A stretch of DNA of 28,098 nucleotides from DATGXB01 sp035298905 (GTDB lineage Bacteria > Cyanobacteriota > Cyanobacteriia > Cyanobacteriales > Nostocaceae): contig DATGXQ010000395.1 of NCBI GenBank assembly GCA_035298905.1, positions 1 to 28,098 on the forward strand, read 5' to 3'. The notes under the pieces were generated by a model. It was not told the DNA's origin, did not search any database, and saw nothing but the letters and a program-made list of their open reading frames with translations. Of this stretch, positions 14,815 through 24,076 are shown one piece after another (positions within the stretch are counted from its first letter, which is position 1; the number at the start of each line of letters is the position of its first letter). Made by a program: the position numbers and the translations under genes.

Positions 14815-17800
14815 ATGACATATATTAAAAGTAACTTTCAAGAATTTCTCGCTAACCTAGAAGGTTTTAATCAATTATCGACGGAGGAAATTAACCAATT
14901 ATCCTCCCAACATCTACAAGCTTGGCGCTACCGCATCGGTCAAAAATTGATTGGTAAAGAAAGTTTACCGGAACGCATAGCAATTATTTACACGGGTAAC
15001 GTGCGGTTATTGGCTTATGACCCCCAAACCCAACTACCAATTACTTTAAAATTACTGCAACCAGGGGCAATTTTAGGGGAAATCAGTTTATTGCGACAGG
15101 TAGCTTGCGAAACAGCGATCGCCTCTACAGAAGTGATATGTTTAACTATCGATGCTAATAAATATTTACAACTTCTGAGCAATAATCCGACATTTGCAAA
15201 TATTCGTCAAAACCAAAGTAATTTAATCGAAGTATTCGATGTTCTCAGCCCCCAAATTGCCCAGCAAGCCAATGCAGGTTTAAATCTGAAAGAAATTACT
15301 CAACAAGCTCTATCACGGGCTAATATTCACTACCTCCCACCAGGTAAAAATTCTTTAAATCAATTAAATACAAAGTGGATTTGGTTTGTTAGTAGTGGTG
15401 GTCTGACCAACCTTCCCCCCGGTTCTCGTTTAGATTCTAATTATAGTAACGATTTGCTCACAGTTACCGGGAACAATCCCGCCCGTTTAATTGGTATTGA
15501 TCCCGCAGATTTATCATTAATTAATGGCCAACAAACAACAGATAGAATTACTAACAGCACAAATGGAATACAAGAATTAGATATCCCCTATGCACCAGTA
15601 GAAGAAATTACCCCCGTTGCCAAAGAAACAATCCAGGTTAAACAAACTCATAAAAAATATCCTTTCTTTTCCGGTAAAGGTGAATTAAATTCTACCATAG
15701 CCTGTTTTGAAATGCTGGCTAAAGAATTAGAAATGCCTTTTCGGCGGGAAGTAGTACGCCGGGTAATTAATGAACAAATCAAACGCCAAGGTAATATCTC
15801 ATTTCAGTTTTGTGCCTCTTTAGCAGAATTAATGGGATTGAAAGGACAATTAGTAGATGTACCTGCGGTTTCAATTAATCGCATTCCCACACCGGCATTA
15901 ATTCGTTATGGTGATAGTTATGCAGTTTTATATGCGGTAGATACTAATCAAGTAATTTTGGGTGTTCCCTCCCAAGGAATTATTAAATGTTCTCCCGCAC
16001 AAATCCTCTCAGAATTAGAGAGCGAAGAAGGCAATTTACAGCCCCAAGTCAGAGTATTATTAGTTGCGGCTACTCAAGAAACACAGCAAGAGCGGTTTGG
16101 TATACGCTGGTTTTGGCCATATCTGAATCGCCATAAACGTGTATTAATGGAAGTATTTATCGCTTCCTTTTTTGTGCAGTTAGCAGCTTTAGCTAATCCC
16201 TTAGTAATCCAATTAATTATTGATAAAGTAATTGTTCAAAACAGCATTGGGACTCTCAATATATTGGGAGTTTTATTATTAGTGGTAGGTGTGTTTGAAG
16301 CCATCCTGACTACATTAAGAACTTACTTGTTTGTGGATACTACCAACCGGATTGATATGGGTTTGGGGTCACAAATTATTGACCACTTACTCCGATTACC
16401 CCTCCGTTATTTTGAACGTCGTCCCGTGGGAGAATTGGCAACAAGAATTAATGAGTTAGAAAATATCCGCCAATTTCTCACAGGTACGGCTTTAACGGTA
16501 GGTTTAGATGCAGTATTTTCGGTGGTTTACATCATTGTCATGCTGATTTATAGTTGGCAGTTGACAATAGTAGGTTTAGCCACAATTCCTGTATTTGTTA
16601 TTCTGACATTAATTGCTGCTCCAACTGTCAGTAGACAGCTACGCACAAAAGCCGAAAGAAATGCTGCTACTCAGTCTTATTTAGTCGAGGTAATGTCAGG
16701 AATACAAACAGTGAAAGCGCAGAATATCGAATTGCGATCGCGCTTTTCCTGGCAAGAACGTTATGCACGGTATGTAGCTGCCGGATTTAAAACAGTTGTC
16801 ACCTCGACCTTAGCCAGTTCTACCAGTAATTTTCTGAATAAACTCAGTAGCTTATTAGTTCTTTGGGTGGGAGCTTATTTAGTCTTACAAGGAGACTTAA
16901 CATTAGGAGAATTAATCGCCTTTAGAATCATTTCTAGTTATGTAACTAGCCCAGTTTTACGGTTAGCACAAATTTGGCAAAGCTTCCAAGAAACAGCCTT
17001 ATCATTAGAACGATTAAGCGATATTGTGATACACCCCAAGAAGCAGAAATAGACAAAGATAATATTGCTTTACCTGCTATTAGTGGTGCAGTCAAATATG
17101 ACAATGTTTCCTTCCGCTTTGCTGCTAGTGGACCTCTACAATTAGTTAACGCTAACATTGATATTCCGGCTGGAACATTTGTAGGAATTGTTGGTCAAAG
17201 TGGTTCTGGAAAAAGTACAATGATGAAATTACTGCTCAGACTTTATAACGTCGAATCGGGCAGAATTTTAATTGATGGTTATGATATTTCTAAAGTGGAA
17301 TTATATTCACTGCGGCGGCAAATAGGTGTAGTCCCTCAAGACACACTTTTATTTGATGGTACAGTCCAAGAAAATATCGCTTTAACCAACCCAGACGCTA
17401 CCACCGAAGAAATTGTCGAAGCAGCCAAAGTAGCCGCAGCGCACGACTTTATTATGAGTTTACCCAACGGTTACAACACACGAGTAGGTGAGCGGGGTTC
17501 AGCCTTATCTGGGGGACAAAGACAAAGATTAGCGATCGCTCGTTCAGTCCTACAAAGACCTAAACTATTAGTATTAGACGAAGCTACCAGCGCCCTAGAT
17601 TATCCCACCGAGCGCCAAGTTTGTTTAAATTTAGCCAGTGCCTTTAAAGGCAGTACAGTCTTCTTCATTACTCACCGTCTTAACACCATTAGCAACGCAG
17701 ACATCATCATCGTTATGGATGGCGGTAGAGTCATAGAACAAGGTAGCCACCAAGAATTAATGGCGGCTAAAGGTCATTATTACTATCTCTATCAACAACA

Positions 17801-17816
17801 AGAAGTGAATTTGTAA
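14815..17816 (+). pseudogene. Frameshifted type I secretion ABC exporter (cNMP-binding, C39-like, membrane and ATPase domains)
   Basis: Two overlapping frames (14815-17052 and the one ending at 17816) together encode about 1000 residues, the normal size for this exporter type. Frame one holds a cyclic-nucleotide-binding-like domain (about 20-135), a linker, a C39 peptidase-like domain (about 285-420) and the membrane domain (about 440-700). It should go on as LSDIV-DTPQEAEIDKDN, but a base is missing near 17026-17028, so it ends in IHPKKQK. Frame two continues exactly there with the ATPase: GQSGSGKST (Walker A), VPQDTLLFDGT (Q-loop), LSGGQRQRLAIARS, LLVLDEATSALD (Walker B) and ITHRL. The C39-like domain seems inactive: the usual catalytic His region reads GDSYAVLYAVD and the Asp site VILGVPS. 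The break may be a true mutation or a sequencing error, since all else is intact. Confidence 0.88.
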
Positions 17817-17897
17817 CCCGTATGGGCGGTGTCTCCCCACCTCTCCCCGCCTTCATCAGTTGTTTAAATTAATTTACATCTCCAACCTCAAATTCTT

Positions 17898-19502
17898 ATG
17901 ACTCAAGTTAATGGAAAACCAATCAACGGCACACAAAAAAATGCTATCAACGGTAATGGCAATAAACCCCCCAGTAATGGCAAAGTTATAAAAAGTCCTC
18001 CTCCTAATAACTTGCCAGAAAATAACTTTGACCAAAGCGTAGTTTTACGCCAATCTCCTATTTGGTCACGAGCCATTATGCTTACTTTAATTGGGTTAGC
18101 TTGTTTTGGCTTTATTTGGGCTAGATATGCCACATTAGAACAAGTAGTACCAGCTACCGGACAATTAAAACCAGAAGGCAAAGTTAAAGAAGTACAAGCT
18201 CCTGTTAATGGAGTAGTTAAATCAGTCTATGTCAAAGATGGACAACTTGTGAAAGAGGGCGATTTATTACTCACATTTGATTCTACGACAACCCAATCTG
18301 AAATTAACTCTCTCAAAAAAATTCGCGCTTCTTTAATCAAAGAAAATAATATTTATCGCCGTGTATTGGGAGTAAATAGTCCAATTACTGATGTAGGATT
18401 AGAAGATTTAACCAGTGAATTACCAGCAGAATCAGCACTACTCCTCAAGAATCGTGCTGCTTTAATATCAGAAAATGAATTACTCCGGTTACAATTAAGA
18501 GATGCGACAACGGGTAAAGGATTAGGAATTGATGAACGCCAGCGCCTACAAGCAGCCCAAAGAGAACTAAATTCTCGTTCTACAGCCGCAGAACTAGAAG
18601 TAGAGAAAATTAGAAAACAACTAACACAAACTCAAATTAAATTAGTAGATACCCAAGCTAGTTTGAGTATCCAAAGCGGAGTTTTAAATGATTTGGAAAA
18701 ACTGTATAAAGAGGGAGGAATCTCAAAACTCCAATACTTAAACCAAAAACAACAAGTACAAAATCTCAACGCGGAGATAGCCCAATTAGTAGAAGAGAAG
18801 AAACGTTTGACTTTTGATATTCAAAAAAATCTCCAGCAAGTTACCAATACAGTAGCAGTAACTGATAAGGATGTTTTAGATAAAATCGCTGACAATAAAA
18901 AGCGCATTGCAGAAATTGATAGTCAGTTGATGAAGGTAATTCTAGAAAATGACCAAAGGATAGCAGAAGCTAACAGCAGAGCCACCCAAGCTGAAACTAA
19001 TTTTAGATATCAAGAATTGCGTGCGCCTGTGAGTGGTGTAGTTTTTGATTTACAGGCTAAAGGAACTGGTTTTGTTGCTAACACTACCCAAACATTATTG
19101 CAAATTGTTCCTGCTGATAGCTTAGTTGCGGAAGTTTTTATTACTAATAAAGATATCGGTTTTGTCTTAGAAAAACTCAGACAGGCTAAAACTGATAAAA
19201 AACCACTGCAAGTAGATGTGAGAATTGATTCTTTTCCTTTTAGCGAATTTGGTGATATCAAAGGAGAGGTGCTAGAAGTTGGTTCTGATGCTCTACCACC
19301 AGACCAAATACATAACTTTTATCGTTTCCCAGCCAAAATCAAATTAAACAGACAATTTTTAGAAACTCAAGGCCAAAAGATTTCTTTGCAGTCTGGTATG
19401 TCTATCAGTGCTAATATCAAAGTCCGCGAAGAAAGAACAGTGCTGGATTTATTTACAGATATGTTTACCAAAGAAGTTGATGGCTTGAAACAAGTACGTT
19501 AA
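17898..19502 (+). CDS. HlyD-family membrane fusion protein of type I secretion
   Basis: The periplasmic adaptor that links the ABC exporter to an outer-membrane TolC-like channel. The 534-residue product has an Asn/Gly/Pro-rich cytoplasmic start (1-55), one membrane segment (about 58-76, MLTLIGLACFGFIWARYATL), a lipoyl-like half-motif (VQAPVNGVVKSVYVKDGQLV, about 98-117), a long coiled-coil hairpin (about 140-360), and the second half (LRAPVSGVVFDLQ, about 373-385) followed by a beta-barrel with SGMSISANIKV near the end. The ATG at 17898 is 81 bases after the exporter stop, so the operon order isomerase, exporter, adaptor is clear. No TolC gene or obvious substrate gene lies in the window. 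A terminator follows the stop closely. Confidence 0.92.
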   Translation: MTQVNGKPINGTQKNAINGNGNKPPSNGKVIKSPPPNNLPENNFDQSVVLRQSPIWSRAIMLTLIGLACFGFIWARYATLEQVVPATGQLKPEGKVKEVQAPVNGVVKSVYVKDGQLVKEGDLLLTFDSTTTQSEINSLKKIRASLIKENNIYRRVLGVNSPITDVGLEDLTSELPAESALLLKNRAALISENELLRLQLRDATTGKGLGIDERQRLQAAQRELNSRSTAAELEVEKIRKQLTQTQIKLVDTQASLSIQSGVLNDLEKLYKEGGISKLQYLNQKQQVQNLNAEIAQLVEEKKRLTFDIQKNLQQVTNTVAVTDKDVLDKIADNKKRIAEIDSQLMKVILENDQRIAEANSRATQAETNFRYQELRAPVSGVVFDLQAKGTGFVANTTQTLLQIVPADSLVAEVFITNKDIGFVLEKLRQAKTDKKPLQVDVRIDSFPFSEFGDIKGEVLEVGSDALPPDQIHNFYRFPAKIKLNRQFLETQGQKISLQSGMSISANIKVREERTVLDLFTDMFTKEVDGLKQVR

Positions 19503-19519
19503 AAAGTAAGATTTGATCC

Positions 19520-19552
19520 ATATCCCCGACTTCTCAGAGAAATCGGGGATAT
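19520..19552. terminator. Intrinsic terminator between convergent genes
   Basis: Ten-base inverted repeat ATATCCCCGA (19520-19529) and TCGGGGATAT (19543-19552), with a further TTCT/AGAA pairing inside, followed by TTTT on the plus strand. It sits between the hlyD-like stop (19502) and the convergent exported-protein stop (19566), so may serve both. Confidence 0.75.
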
Positions 19553-19565
19553 TTTGGTTCACAAA

Positions 19566-19958
19566 TTACTCTCTAAATTGTGTTGGTGTAATTGTTACTG
19601 GACTTGTACCTTGGATTTTTCTAAACAAGAAATTCTGGTAATTGCCATCTTTCTCGGCATATTGATACACTTCATATCTCAAGCCATCTAGTTTTCCCTC
19701 TTTTACTAGTCTGTTCCAGTCATTACCATTAATTCTCAACACTGCGGTAGGTGTACAAACATCGTATTTAACATCTGATGTAATCACTCCCTTATACCAA
19801 CCAATGGTTGCAGTTGGTTGTGTAAACCAGCCATTTTCAATGGTAGCACTTCCTTGATTGAGGACGTTTTCACAATTTGTTTGAGCTAGTGCTTGTCCTT
19901 GTCCTAGAGAGAAAGTCAAGCAGACAATTAGCAGTAAAGCGGCTATGAATTTTTTCAT
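19566..19958 (-). CDS. Small exported protein of unknown function
   Basis: A 130-residue protein with a clear signal peptide: MKKFIAALLLIVCLTFSLG, then cleavage probably after QALAQ, around residue 26. The mature part (about 104 residues) has two Cys (NCENV and DVCTP) that could form a disulfide, and a pattern of Tyr/Trp/Gly and beta-type strands (GWFTQPTATIGWYKGV). I do not recognise a family. The ATG at 19958 was chosen because it starts the signal peptide; the longer frame from the GTG at 20003 adds a basic stretch unlike a signal. It converges on the secretion operon, so probably has its own promoter, and no link with that operon can be shown. Confidence 0.75.
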   Translation of the reverse strand: MKKFIAALLLIVCLTFSLGQGQALAQTNCENVLNQGSATIENGWFTQPTATIGWYKGVITSDVKYDVCTPTAVLRINGNDWNRLVKEGKLDGLRYEVYQYAEKDGNYQNFLFRKIQGTSPVTITPTQFRE

Positions 19959-20264
19959 CTGATTTATTTTCTTGGTTTTAAGTGAGCTTGATTTAAAACG
20001 CACAAAAAGAAGCTAAGACTGTAGAGAAATAGCTATCTTTAGTTGTGTATTTTTCAATCAGAGCAGATTTTGTTTTCGTTTTCAAGTCAGTTTACTGTAT
20101 TAGTCCTGTGGGACTAAAGACTAATATCAAAAAGTAATTAATTATAAAAAAATTATCACAAACTCTAAGTAAAAATTTTTAAGTTAATCTTTATTCACAT
20201 CCCCGTTCTACTTTTTTACCCCCAATTTACCCCAATCAATGATTTCTCAAACGCTCATTTTTTC
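19959..20264. other. Intergenic region with a short perfect hairpin
   Basis: No gene. A perfect hairpin TAGTCC-TGTG-GGACTA lies at 20101-20116, upstream of the exported-protein gene on the other strand. It has no T-run on either side, so is not a standard terminator. The rest is AT-rich, presumably with the promoter of the exported-protein gene. Confidence 0.4.
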
Positions 20265-20308
20265 AAAAAACTACTCCCCGCAAAGTCATCAAAACCTCAC
20301 AGGGAGTA
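20265..20308 (-). terminator. Intrinsic terminator of tRNA-Phe
   Basis: On the minus strand a seven-base stem TACTCCC/GGGAGTA (20302-20308 with 20272-20278) has a 23-base loop and is followed, after one or two bases, by TTTTTT (20270-20265). It begins about 24 bases after the 3' end of tRNA-Phe. The large loop lowers certainty. Confidence 0.6.
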
Positions 20309-20331
20309 ATTTTTGCTTCTTCTTTATTTGA

Positions 20332-20404
<73 letters not shown>

Positions 20405-20482
20405 GCGGGCTTGTTTGTGCGCCACGATTACTAAATGTAGCAAAGGAAAAAGGATTTGGCAAGGGGTAAGGGAAAAAATTTT

Positions 20483-21313
20483 TTAACCCGCCTTTAGTCC
20501 CAACTTAACCCAGGTGAACACAACTGCAAAAGAGAGAAACTGGACAAGGACAATACTAGGGCCAGAGGCGATGTTAAACCAGCCAGAAGCAATCATGCCG
20601 ATGATACTACTGCTAGAGCCGAGAATCACAGACAGAATGAGAAAACGCCCAAAATGGTGACTGATTAATTTAGCGGTGGCTGCGGGAATAACTAAAAAGG
20701 CATTTACCAGCAATGCACCAACGGCTTTGATGGCTACGGCCACGGCTAGAGACAGCAACACAACAAACCCATAGCGATATAATTGAACAGGTACGCCTTG
20801 GACTTGGGCGACATCGGGGTTAAGAGTTAGTAAAATTTGCTGTCGGAGAGTGGATAATAAGAAGGTGCTGCTACAAACTAGCACCAACAGCGTCAATACT
20901 AGGTCTGTAGAGTCGATCGCCAGAATATCACCAAATAATACACTCATTAAATTGCCGCGATATCCTTTAATCATACTGGCGATAATTATGCCGATCGCCA
21001 ATGACCCTGAAAGCAATATACTGAGAACGCTATCACTAGCTAAATCTGTTTTGTCAACTAAGTAGAGGACAGCAACACCAAAAATTAGGGTGGTAGGCAA
21101 TAACATCCACGTAGGATTTGATTGTAATAATACACCCAAGGCAACACCAACAAATGCAGCATGAGCGACTGCGTGACTAAAAAAAGACAACTGGCGCAAA
21201 GTGACAAAACAGCCCAGTAAACCGCCTAGTATTCCCATTAACACCGCTCCCAGAATGGCACGTTGCATAAACGGGAATTGCAACAAGTTCCATAAATCAT
21301 GACTATTATTCAT
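20483..21313 (-). CDS. znuB: Zinc ABC transporter, membrane permease
   Basis: The inner-membrane pore of a high-affinity zinc importer of the ABC-3 (ZnuB/TroC) family. About 276 residues with seven or eight hydrophobic helices: FMQRAILGAVLMGILGG at the start, a typical SFFSHAVAHAAFVGVALG (about 45-62), VGALLVNAFLVIPAATAKL (family loop, near 195-213), and a C-terminal helix. The frame is open to 21376, but the extra codons come from repeat-like DNA; the ATG at 21313 puts FMQRA at residue 15, as in relatives. It is separated from znuC by an SmtB-type regulator on the opposite strand, so it is likely transcribed on its own. Substrate choice (zinc rather than manganese) is inferred from znuA and the sensor. 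Confidence 0.88.
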   Translation of the reverse strand: MNNSHDLWNLLQFPFMQRAILGAVLMGILGGLLGCFVTLRQLSFFSHAVAHAAFVGVALGVLLQSNPTWMLLPTTLIFGVAVLYLVDKTDLASDSVLSILLSGSLAIGIIIASMIKGYRGNLMSVLFGDILAIDSTDLVLTLLVLVCSSTFLLSTLRQQILLTLNPDVAQVQGVPVQLYRYGFVVLLSLAVAVAIKAVGALLVNAFLVIPAATAKLISHHFGRFLILSVILGSSSSIIGMIASGWFNIASGPSIVLVQFLSFAVVFTWVKLGLKAG

Positions 21314-21532
21314 GTCTAGTTGCATGATTAAGATAGAGAACAAGGAGCAGGGAATAGAGAACAGATTGCTGTTCATAAATGATTGATGACTGCTGTACTT
21401 AATTGTTTATATGTTTTATTTGTCTGCATAAATTAGCTAATTTTTCCCTCAAATCTACAAAATTTAAGGCAACTATTTACAATTCCCTAATTACCAATTT
21501 TACCAGTAATTAAATTCACTTACCACTAGCAC

Positions 21533-21889
21533 ATGATTCAATCTAATCACCCATCTACTTTAGAGAATAATTTAGTTCAACCCTTCTCCGAACAGCTTCT
21601 TAGCATGGAAAAAGCCCAGCGTATGGCAGAATTTTTTAGCTTTTTAGGAGATGCAAATCGTCTTCGTGTTCTCTCACTTTTATCAAATCAAGAACTTTGT
21701 GTTAGTGATTTAGCCGCATTATTAGCGATGAGTGAATCGGCTGTTTCTCATCAATTACGAAATTTACGTGCTATGCGATTAGTCAGTTATCGTAAGCAAG
21801 GACGAAATGTATTTTATCGTCTACATGACAGTCATATTTTCCATTTGTATCAGGCTGTAGCTGAACATTTAGATGAAAAGGAAGATTGA
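21533..21889 (+). CDS. smtB: ArsR/SmtB-family zinc-sensing repressor
   Basis: A 118-residue winged-helix metal sensor. The recognition region SESAVSHQLRNLRAMRLV (about 67-84) and ELCVSDLA (about 53-60) closely resemble SmtB, and the last helix DSHIFHLYQAVAEHLDE (about 99-115) keeps Asp, His, His and Glu at the spacing of the SmtB alpha-5 zinc site. The Cys of the alpha-3 region is present, but the N-terminal Cys/His of the alpha-3N site is reduced to a single His. So the alpha-5 site is the likely sensor: zinc would release it from DNA. It stands on the plus strand between the minus-strand znuB and znuC and may control znuB, itself, or both; I found no clear 12-2-12 operator. Confidence 0.88.
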   Translation: MIQSNHPSTLENNLVQPFSEQLLSMEKAQRMAEFFSFLGDANRLRVLSLLSNQELCVSDLAALLAMSESAVSHQLRNLRAMRLVSYRKQGRNVFYRLHDSHIFHLYQAVAEHLDEKED

Positions 21890-21907
21890 AAACTTCTCCA
21901 TTTTAAA

Positions 21908-21942
21908 TTTTGAATTTTGAATTTTGAATTTTGAATTTTGAA
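21908..21942. repeat. 7-base tandem repeat TTTTGAA, 5 units
   Basis: Five perfect TTTTGAA units in the short gap between the convergent smtB and znuC genes, ending a few bases before the znuC stop codon. It is another member of the 7-base array class, with yet another sequence. Confidence 0.9.
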
Positions 21943-21946
21943 TTTT

Positions 21947-22738
21947 TTAGTGGTGGTGCTGATAACGACTAAAACCAGGGCCATAGGTAGCGAGGAGATT
22001 TTGCGGTGATAAAGCAATGTCGGGTTTACCTGTACAGACAACAGTTTGATTCAGACACAGGACGCGATCGCAATGACGACTTACCATATCAATATCATGG
22101 GAAACCTGTAACACCGTCCAATTCTCTTCCCGCTTTAGTTCATTTAGCAAAGCATAAAAATCTGCTGCACCTTGGATATCTACCCCAGCAAAAGCTTCAT
22201 CTAGCACTAACAGTTTTTTCGGGGTAACTAAACAATAAGCTAACAACACCCGCTTTAGTTGACCCCCGCTAAGAGTGCCAATAGCTTGATTTCTCAAGTG
22301 ATAAGCATCTGTTCTTTGCAAAGCGGTTTTTATTGCTGCTATCTTCTCTCGATTTAGTTGATTAAACCAAGAAAAGCTAAAATTTTTACTTTTTCTTGTA
22401 TTTACCCATCCCAATCCTACCAATTCACTAACCGAAATCGGAAAACTCCGGTCAAAAATAAAATTCTGGGGCATATAACCCAACCACCGGCGGAAATTTC
22501 CTAACTTGCTAACAGGACGACCAAATATCTCAATTTTACCAGTATTGTGAGGAATCAAATCTAAAATAGCTTTGACTAAGGTACTTTTACCAGCACCATT
22601 CGGCCCGACTATAGCTGTATCTGTTCCTGGTAGTAACTCAAAAGAAACATCTCTCACAGCTAAATAACTTCCTTGGTAGACAGTTAAACCATCTACTTTT
22701 AATATTGGTGATATTTCTGGTTGTTGTTGGTCAATCAT
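21947..22738 (-). CDS. znuC: Zinc ABC transporter, ATP-binding protein
   Basis: The ATPase that powers zinc uptake through ZnuB. The 263-residue product has VGPNGAGKSTLVKAIL (Walker A, about 42-57), the Q-loop in YMPQNFIF, LSGGQLKRVLLAYCLV (signature), LLVLDEAFAGVD (Walker B) and VSHDIDMV (switch His), all intact. It ends in a His-rich GFSRYQHHH. The ATG at 22738 gives MIDQQQPEISPILKVDGLTV. It is followed by a TTTTGAA array and converges on smtB. A nested palindrome fills most of the 226-base gap to znuA, on the same strand upstream, so co-transcription with znuA is possible but not certain. Confidence 0.93.
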   Translation of the reverse strand: MIDQQQPEISPILKVDGLTVYQGSYLAVRDVSFELLPGTDTAIVGPNGAGKSTLVKAILDLIPHNTGKIEIFGRPVSKLGNFRRWLGYMPQNFIFDRSFPISVSELVGLGWVNTRKSKNFSFSWFNQLNREKIAAIKTALQRTDAYHLRNQAIGTLSGGQLKRVLLAYCLVTPKKLLVLDEAFAGVDIQGAADFYALLNELKREENWTVLQVSHDIDMVSRHCDRVLCLNQTVVCTGKPDIALSPQNLLATYGPGFSRYQHHH

Positions 22739-22801
22739 TGAAGATAAAATTAAAGATTTGATATTTCACTACTAGAACTAAAAAGATGAAAATTACATCT
22801 G

Positions 22802-22905
22802 ATACCATTTTCCGAAAACCCTGATACATATAGATTGCTTGTAGGGATATGGCACTGCCATGTCCGTCCGAATGTATATGTACCATTATTAAAGTTAAAT
22901 GGTAT
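22802..22905. repeat. Nested palindromic element (MITE/REP-like)
   Basis: Three inverted-repeat pairs are nested around one centre: ATACCATTT (22802-22810) with AAATGGTAT (22897-22905), TACATATA (22825-22832) with TATATGTA (22875-22882), and GGATATGGC (22845-22853) with GCCATGTCC (22857-22865, one mismatch). ACATC flanks both sides (22795-22799 and 22907-22911), a possible target duplication. It lies between znuA and znuC. Confidence 0.7.
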
Positions 22906-22964
22906 GACATCCAGAAAAAGATGCAGCCTAATGATTACTTCTCACGCAAAAATTAACAGCTAAC

Positions 22965-23987
22965 TTATTTACATCCATTAGCCACAGTCTGTAAATTAGC
23001 TTTCATGACTTGAAAGTAATACTTAGGTTCTGTCTGACCTGCTTCCAAAGAATCCAAAGTTTGCAAAGGTAATTTTAAATCCTGTGCCAAACTAGCTAAC
23101 AATTTATTATCTACTCCTGGTTCACTAAAAAGAGCTTTTACTTGATATTTTTTCACTACATTCACAGTTTTCTGCACATCAGCAGGAGAAAGTTGATCTT
23201 CAGGTATTGCTACTACGGCAACTTGCTTGAGATTATAACGTTTAGCTAGATAAGGAAAAGCATCATGAAAAGTAATAAAGGTGCAGTTACGTGTAGGTTT
23301 TAAAGTCTGTTTAAATTCCTGATCTAGTTTTTCCAATTCCTGAATATAAGCCGCAGCATTGACTTCATAGGTTGATTTATTCTCAGGGTCAGCTTTAATT
23401 AAACCATCCCGAATATTTATTATCTGCTGTTTGGCTAAAACTGGATCTAACCAAATGTGGGGATTACCACTTGTATGTGTGTGATCATGATCATGATCGT
23501 GGTCTTTTTCTCCATCTGTGATTTTTTCTGTAGGTGAAATTTCGTTCACCGCTTGGATACCTTTGCTAGTATCAATTTCCATTAGCTGGGAATTTTTGGC
23601 ATTTTTAACCGTATCTGCGAGAAATTGCTCTAGACCTAAACCATTCTTTACTAATACTTTAGCAGAGGCGATCGCTCTCACATTTCCTGGTGTAGCTTGA
23701 TACTCATGTACATCAGTGCCAGGAGGGATTAAAATTTCTACATCTGCTGCCTCACCCGCTACAGCTTTAGTAAATAAATATATAGGTAAAAATGTGGCTA
23801 CCACTTTAATTTTTTTTGACTGTCCCACAGGAGTAGATTTTACATCTTGTGGTGTCGGTGACTGTGTACTAGAGGCCGCCTGATTTATTTTCGTTCGGTC
23901 ACAAGCAGTAATGGACAACAGCAACAGTGTCATTAAGGATAGAATCCTATTTCTCATTCTTTCATTGCTGTTCAAAGTCCCAATCAC
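22965..23987 (-). CDS. znuA: Zinc-binding lipoprotein of the ABC importer
   Basis: The extracytoplasmic solute-binding protein (cluster A-I) that captures zinc for ZnuBC. The 340-residue product has a signal with lipobox LSITAC (Cys about 29), so is probably a membrane-anchored lipoprotein. Zinc ligands look conserved: HEYQATPGNV (His about 96), a His/Asp-rich loop (KDHDHDHDHTHT, about 162-173) typical of zinc rather than manganese binders, NPHIWLDP (His), TFHDAFPYLAKRY (His) and FSEPGVDNKL (Glu/Asp). The GTG at 23987 was chosen because GGGAGGAA stands 5 bases before it; an ATG at 23957 is a weaker choice. A Fur/Zur-type box lies about 90 bases upstream, so repression by zinc is likely. Confidence 0.93.
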   Translation of the reverse strand: MIGTLNSNERMRNRILSLMTLLLLSITACDRTKINQAASSTQSPTPQDVKSTPVGQSKKIKVVATFLPIYLFTKAVAGEAADVEILIPPGTDVHEYQATPGNVRAIASAKVLVKNGLGLEQFLADTVKNAKNSQLMEIDTSKGIQAVNEISPTEKITDGEKDHDHDHDHTHTSGNPHIWLDPVLAKQQIINIRDGLIKADPENKSTYEVNAAAYIQELEKLDQEFKQTLKPTRNCTFITFHDAFPYLAKRYNLKQVAVVAIPEDQLSPADVQKTVNVVKKYQVKALFSEPGVDNKLLASLAQDLKLPLQTLDSLEAGQTEPKYYFQVMKANLQTVANGCK

Positions 23988-24076
23988 TATGTTTCCTCCC
24001 TAAAAATTCTCACTTAACCTTCTTCCAGCATCAACACTACTGTTGGCCGTAGCACCTCAACTATTACATAGTATAG

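Noticed and set aside
17020..17060. Programmed ribosomal frameshifting to join the exporter domains
   Set aside because: No slippery heptamer (X XXY YYZ type) and no obvious downstream stem are present at the junction, and an exporter of this type is normally a single continuous frame.
17817..17897. Terminator between exporter and adaptor genes
   Set aside because: A weak GGCGG/CCGCC pairing is possible, but no T-run follows and the two genes belong to one operon.
20101..20116. Hairpin TAGTCC-TGTG-GGACTA as terminator
   Set aside because: There is no T-run on either strand and it lies upstream, not downstream, of the nearest gene.
21326..21376. N-terminal extension of ZnuB
   Set aside because: The extra codons come from repeat-like DNA, no ribosome-binding site precedes them, and relatives start about 14 residues before FMQRA.
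21377..21532. SmtB 12-2-12 operator between znuB and smtB
   Set aside because: I searched by eye for the imperfect inverted repeat with TGAA/TTCA ends and found no convincing match.
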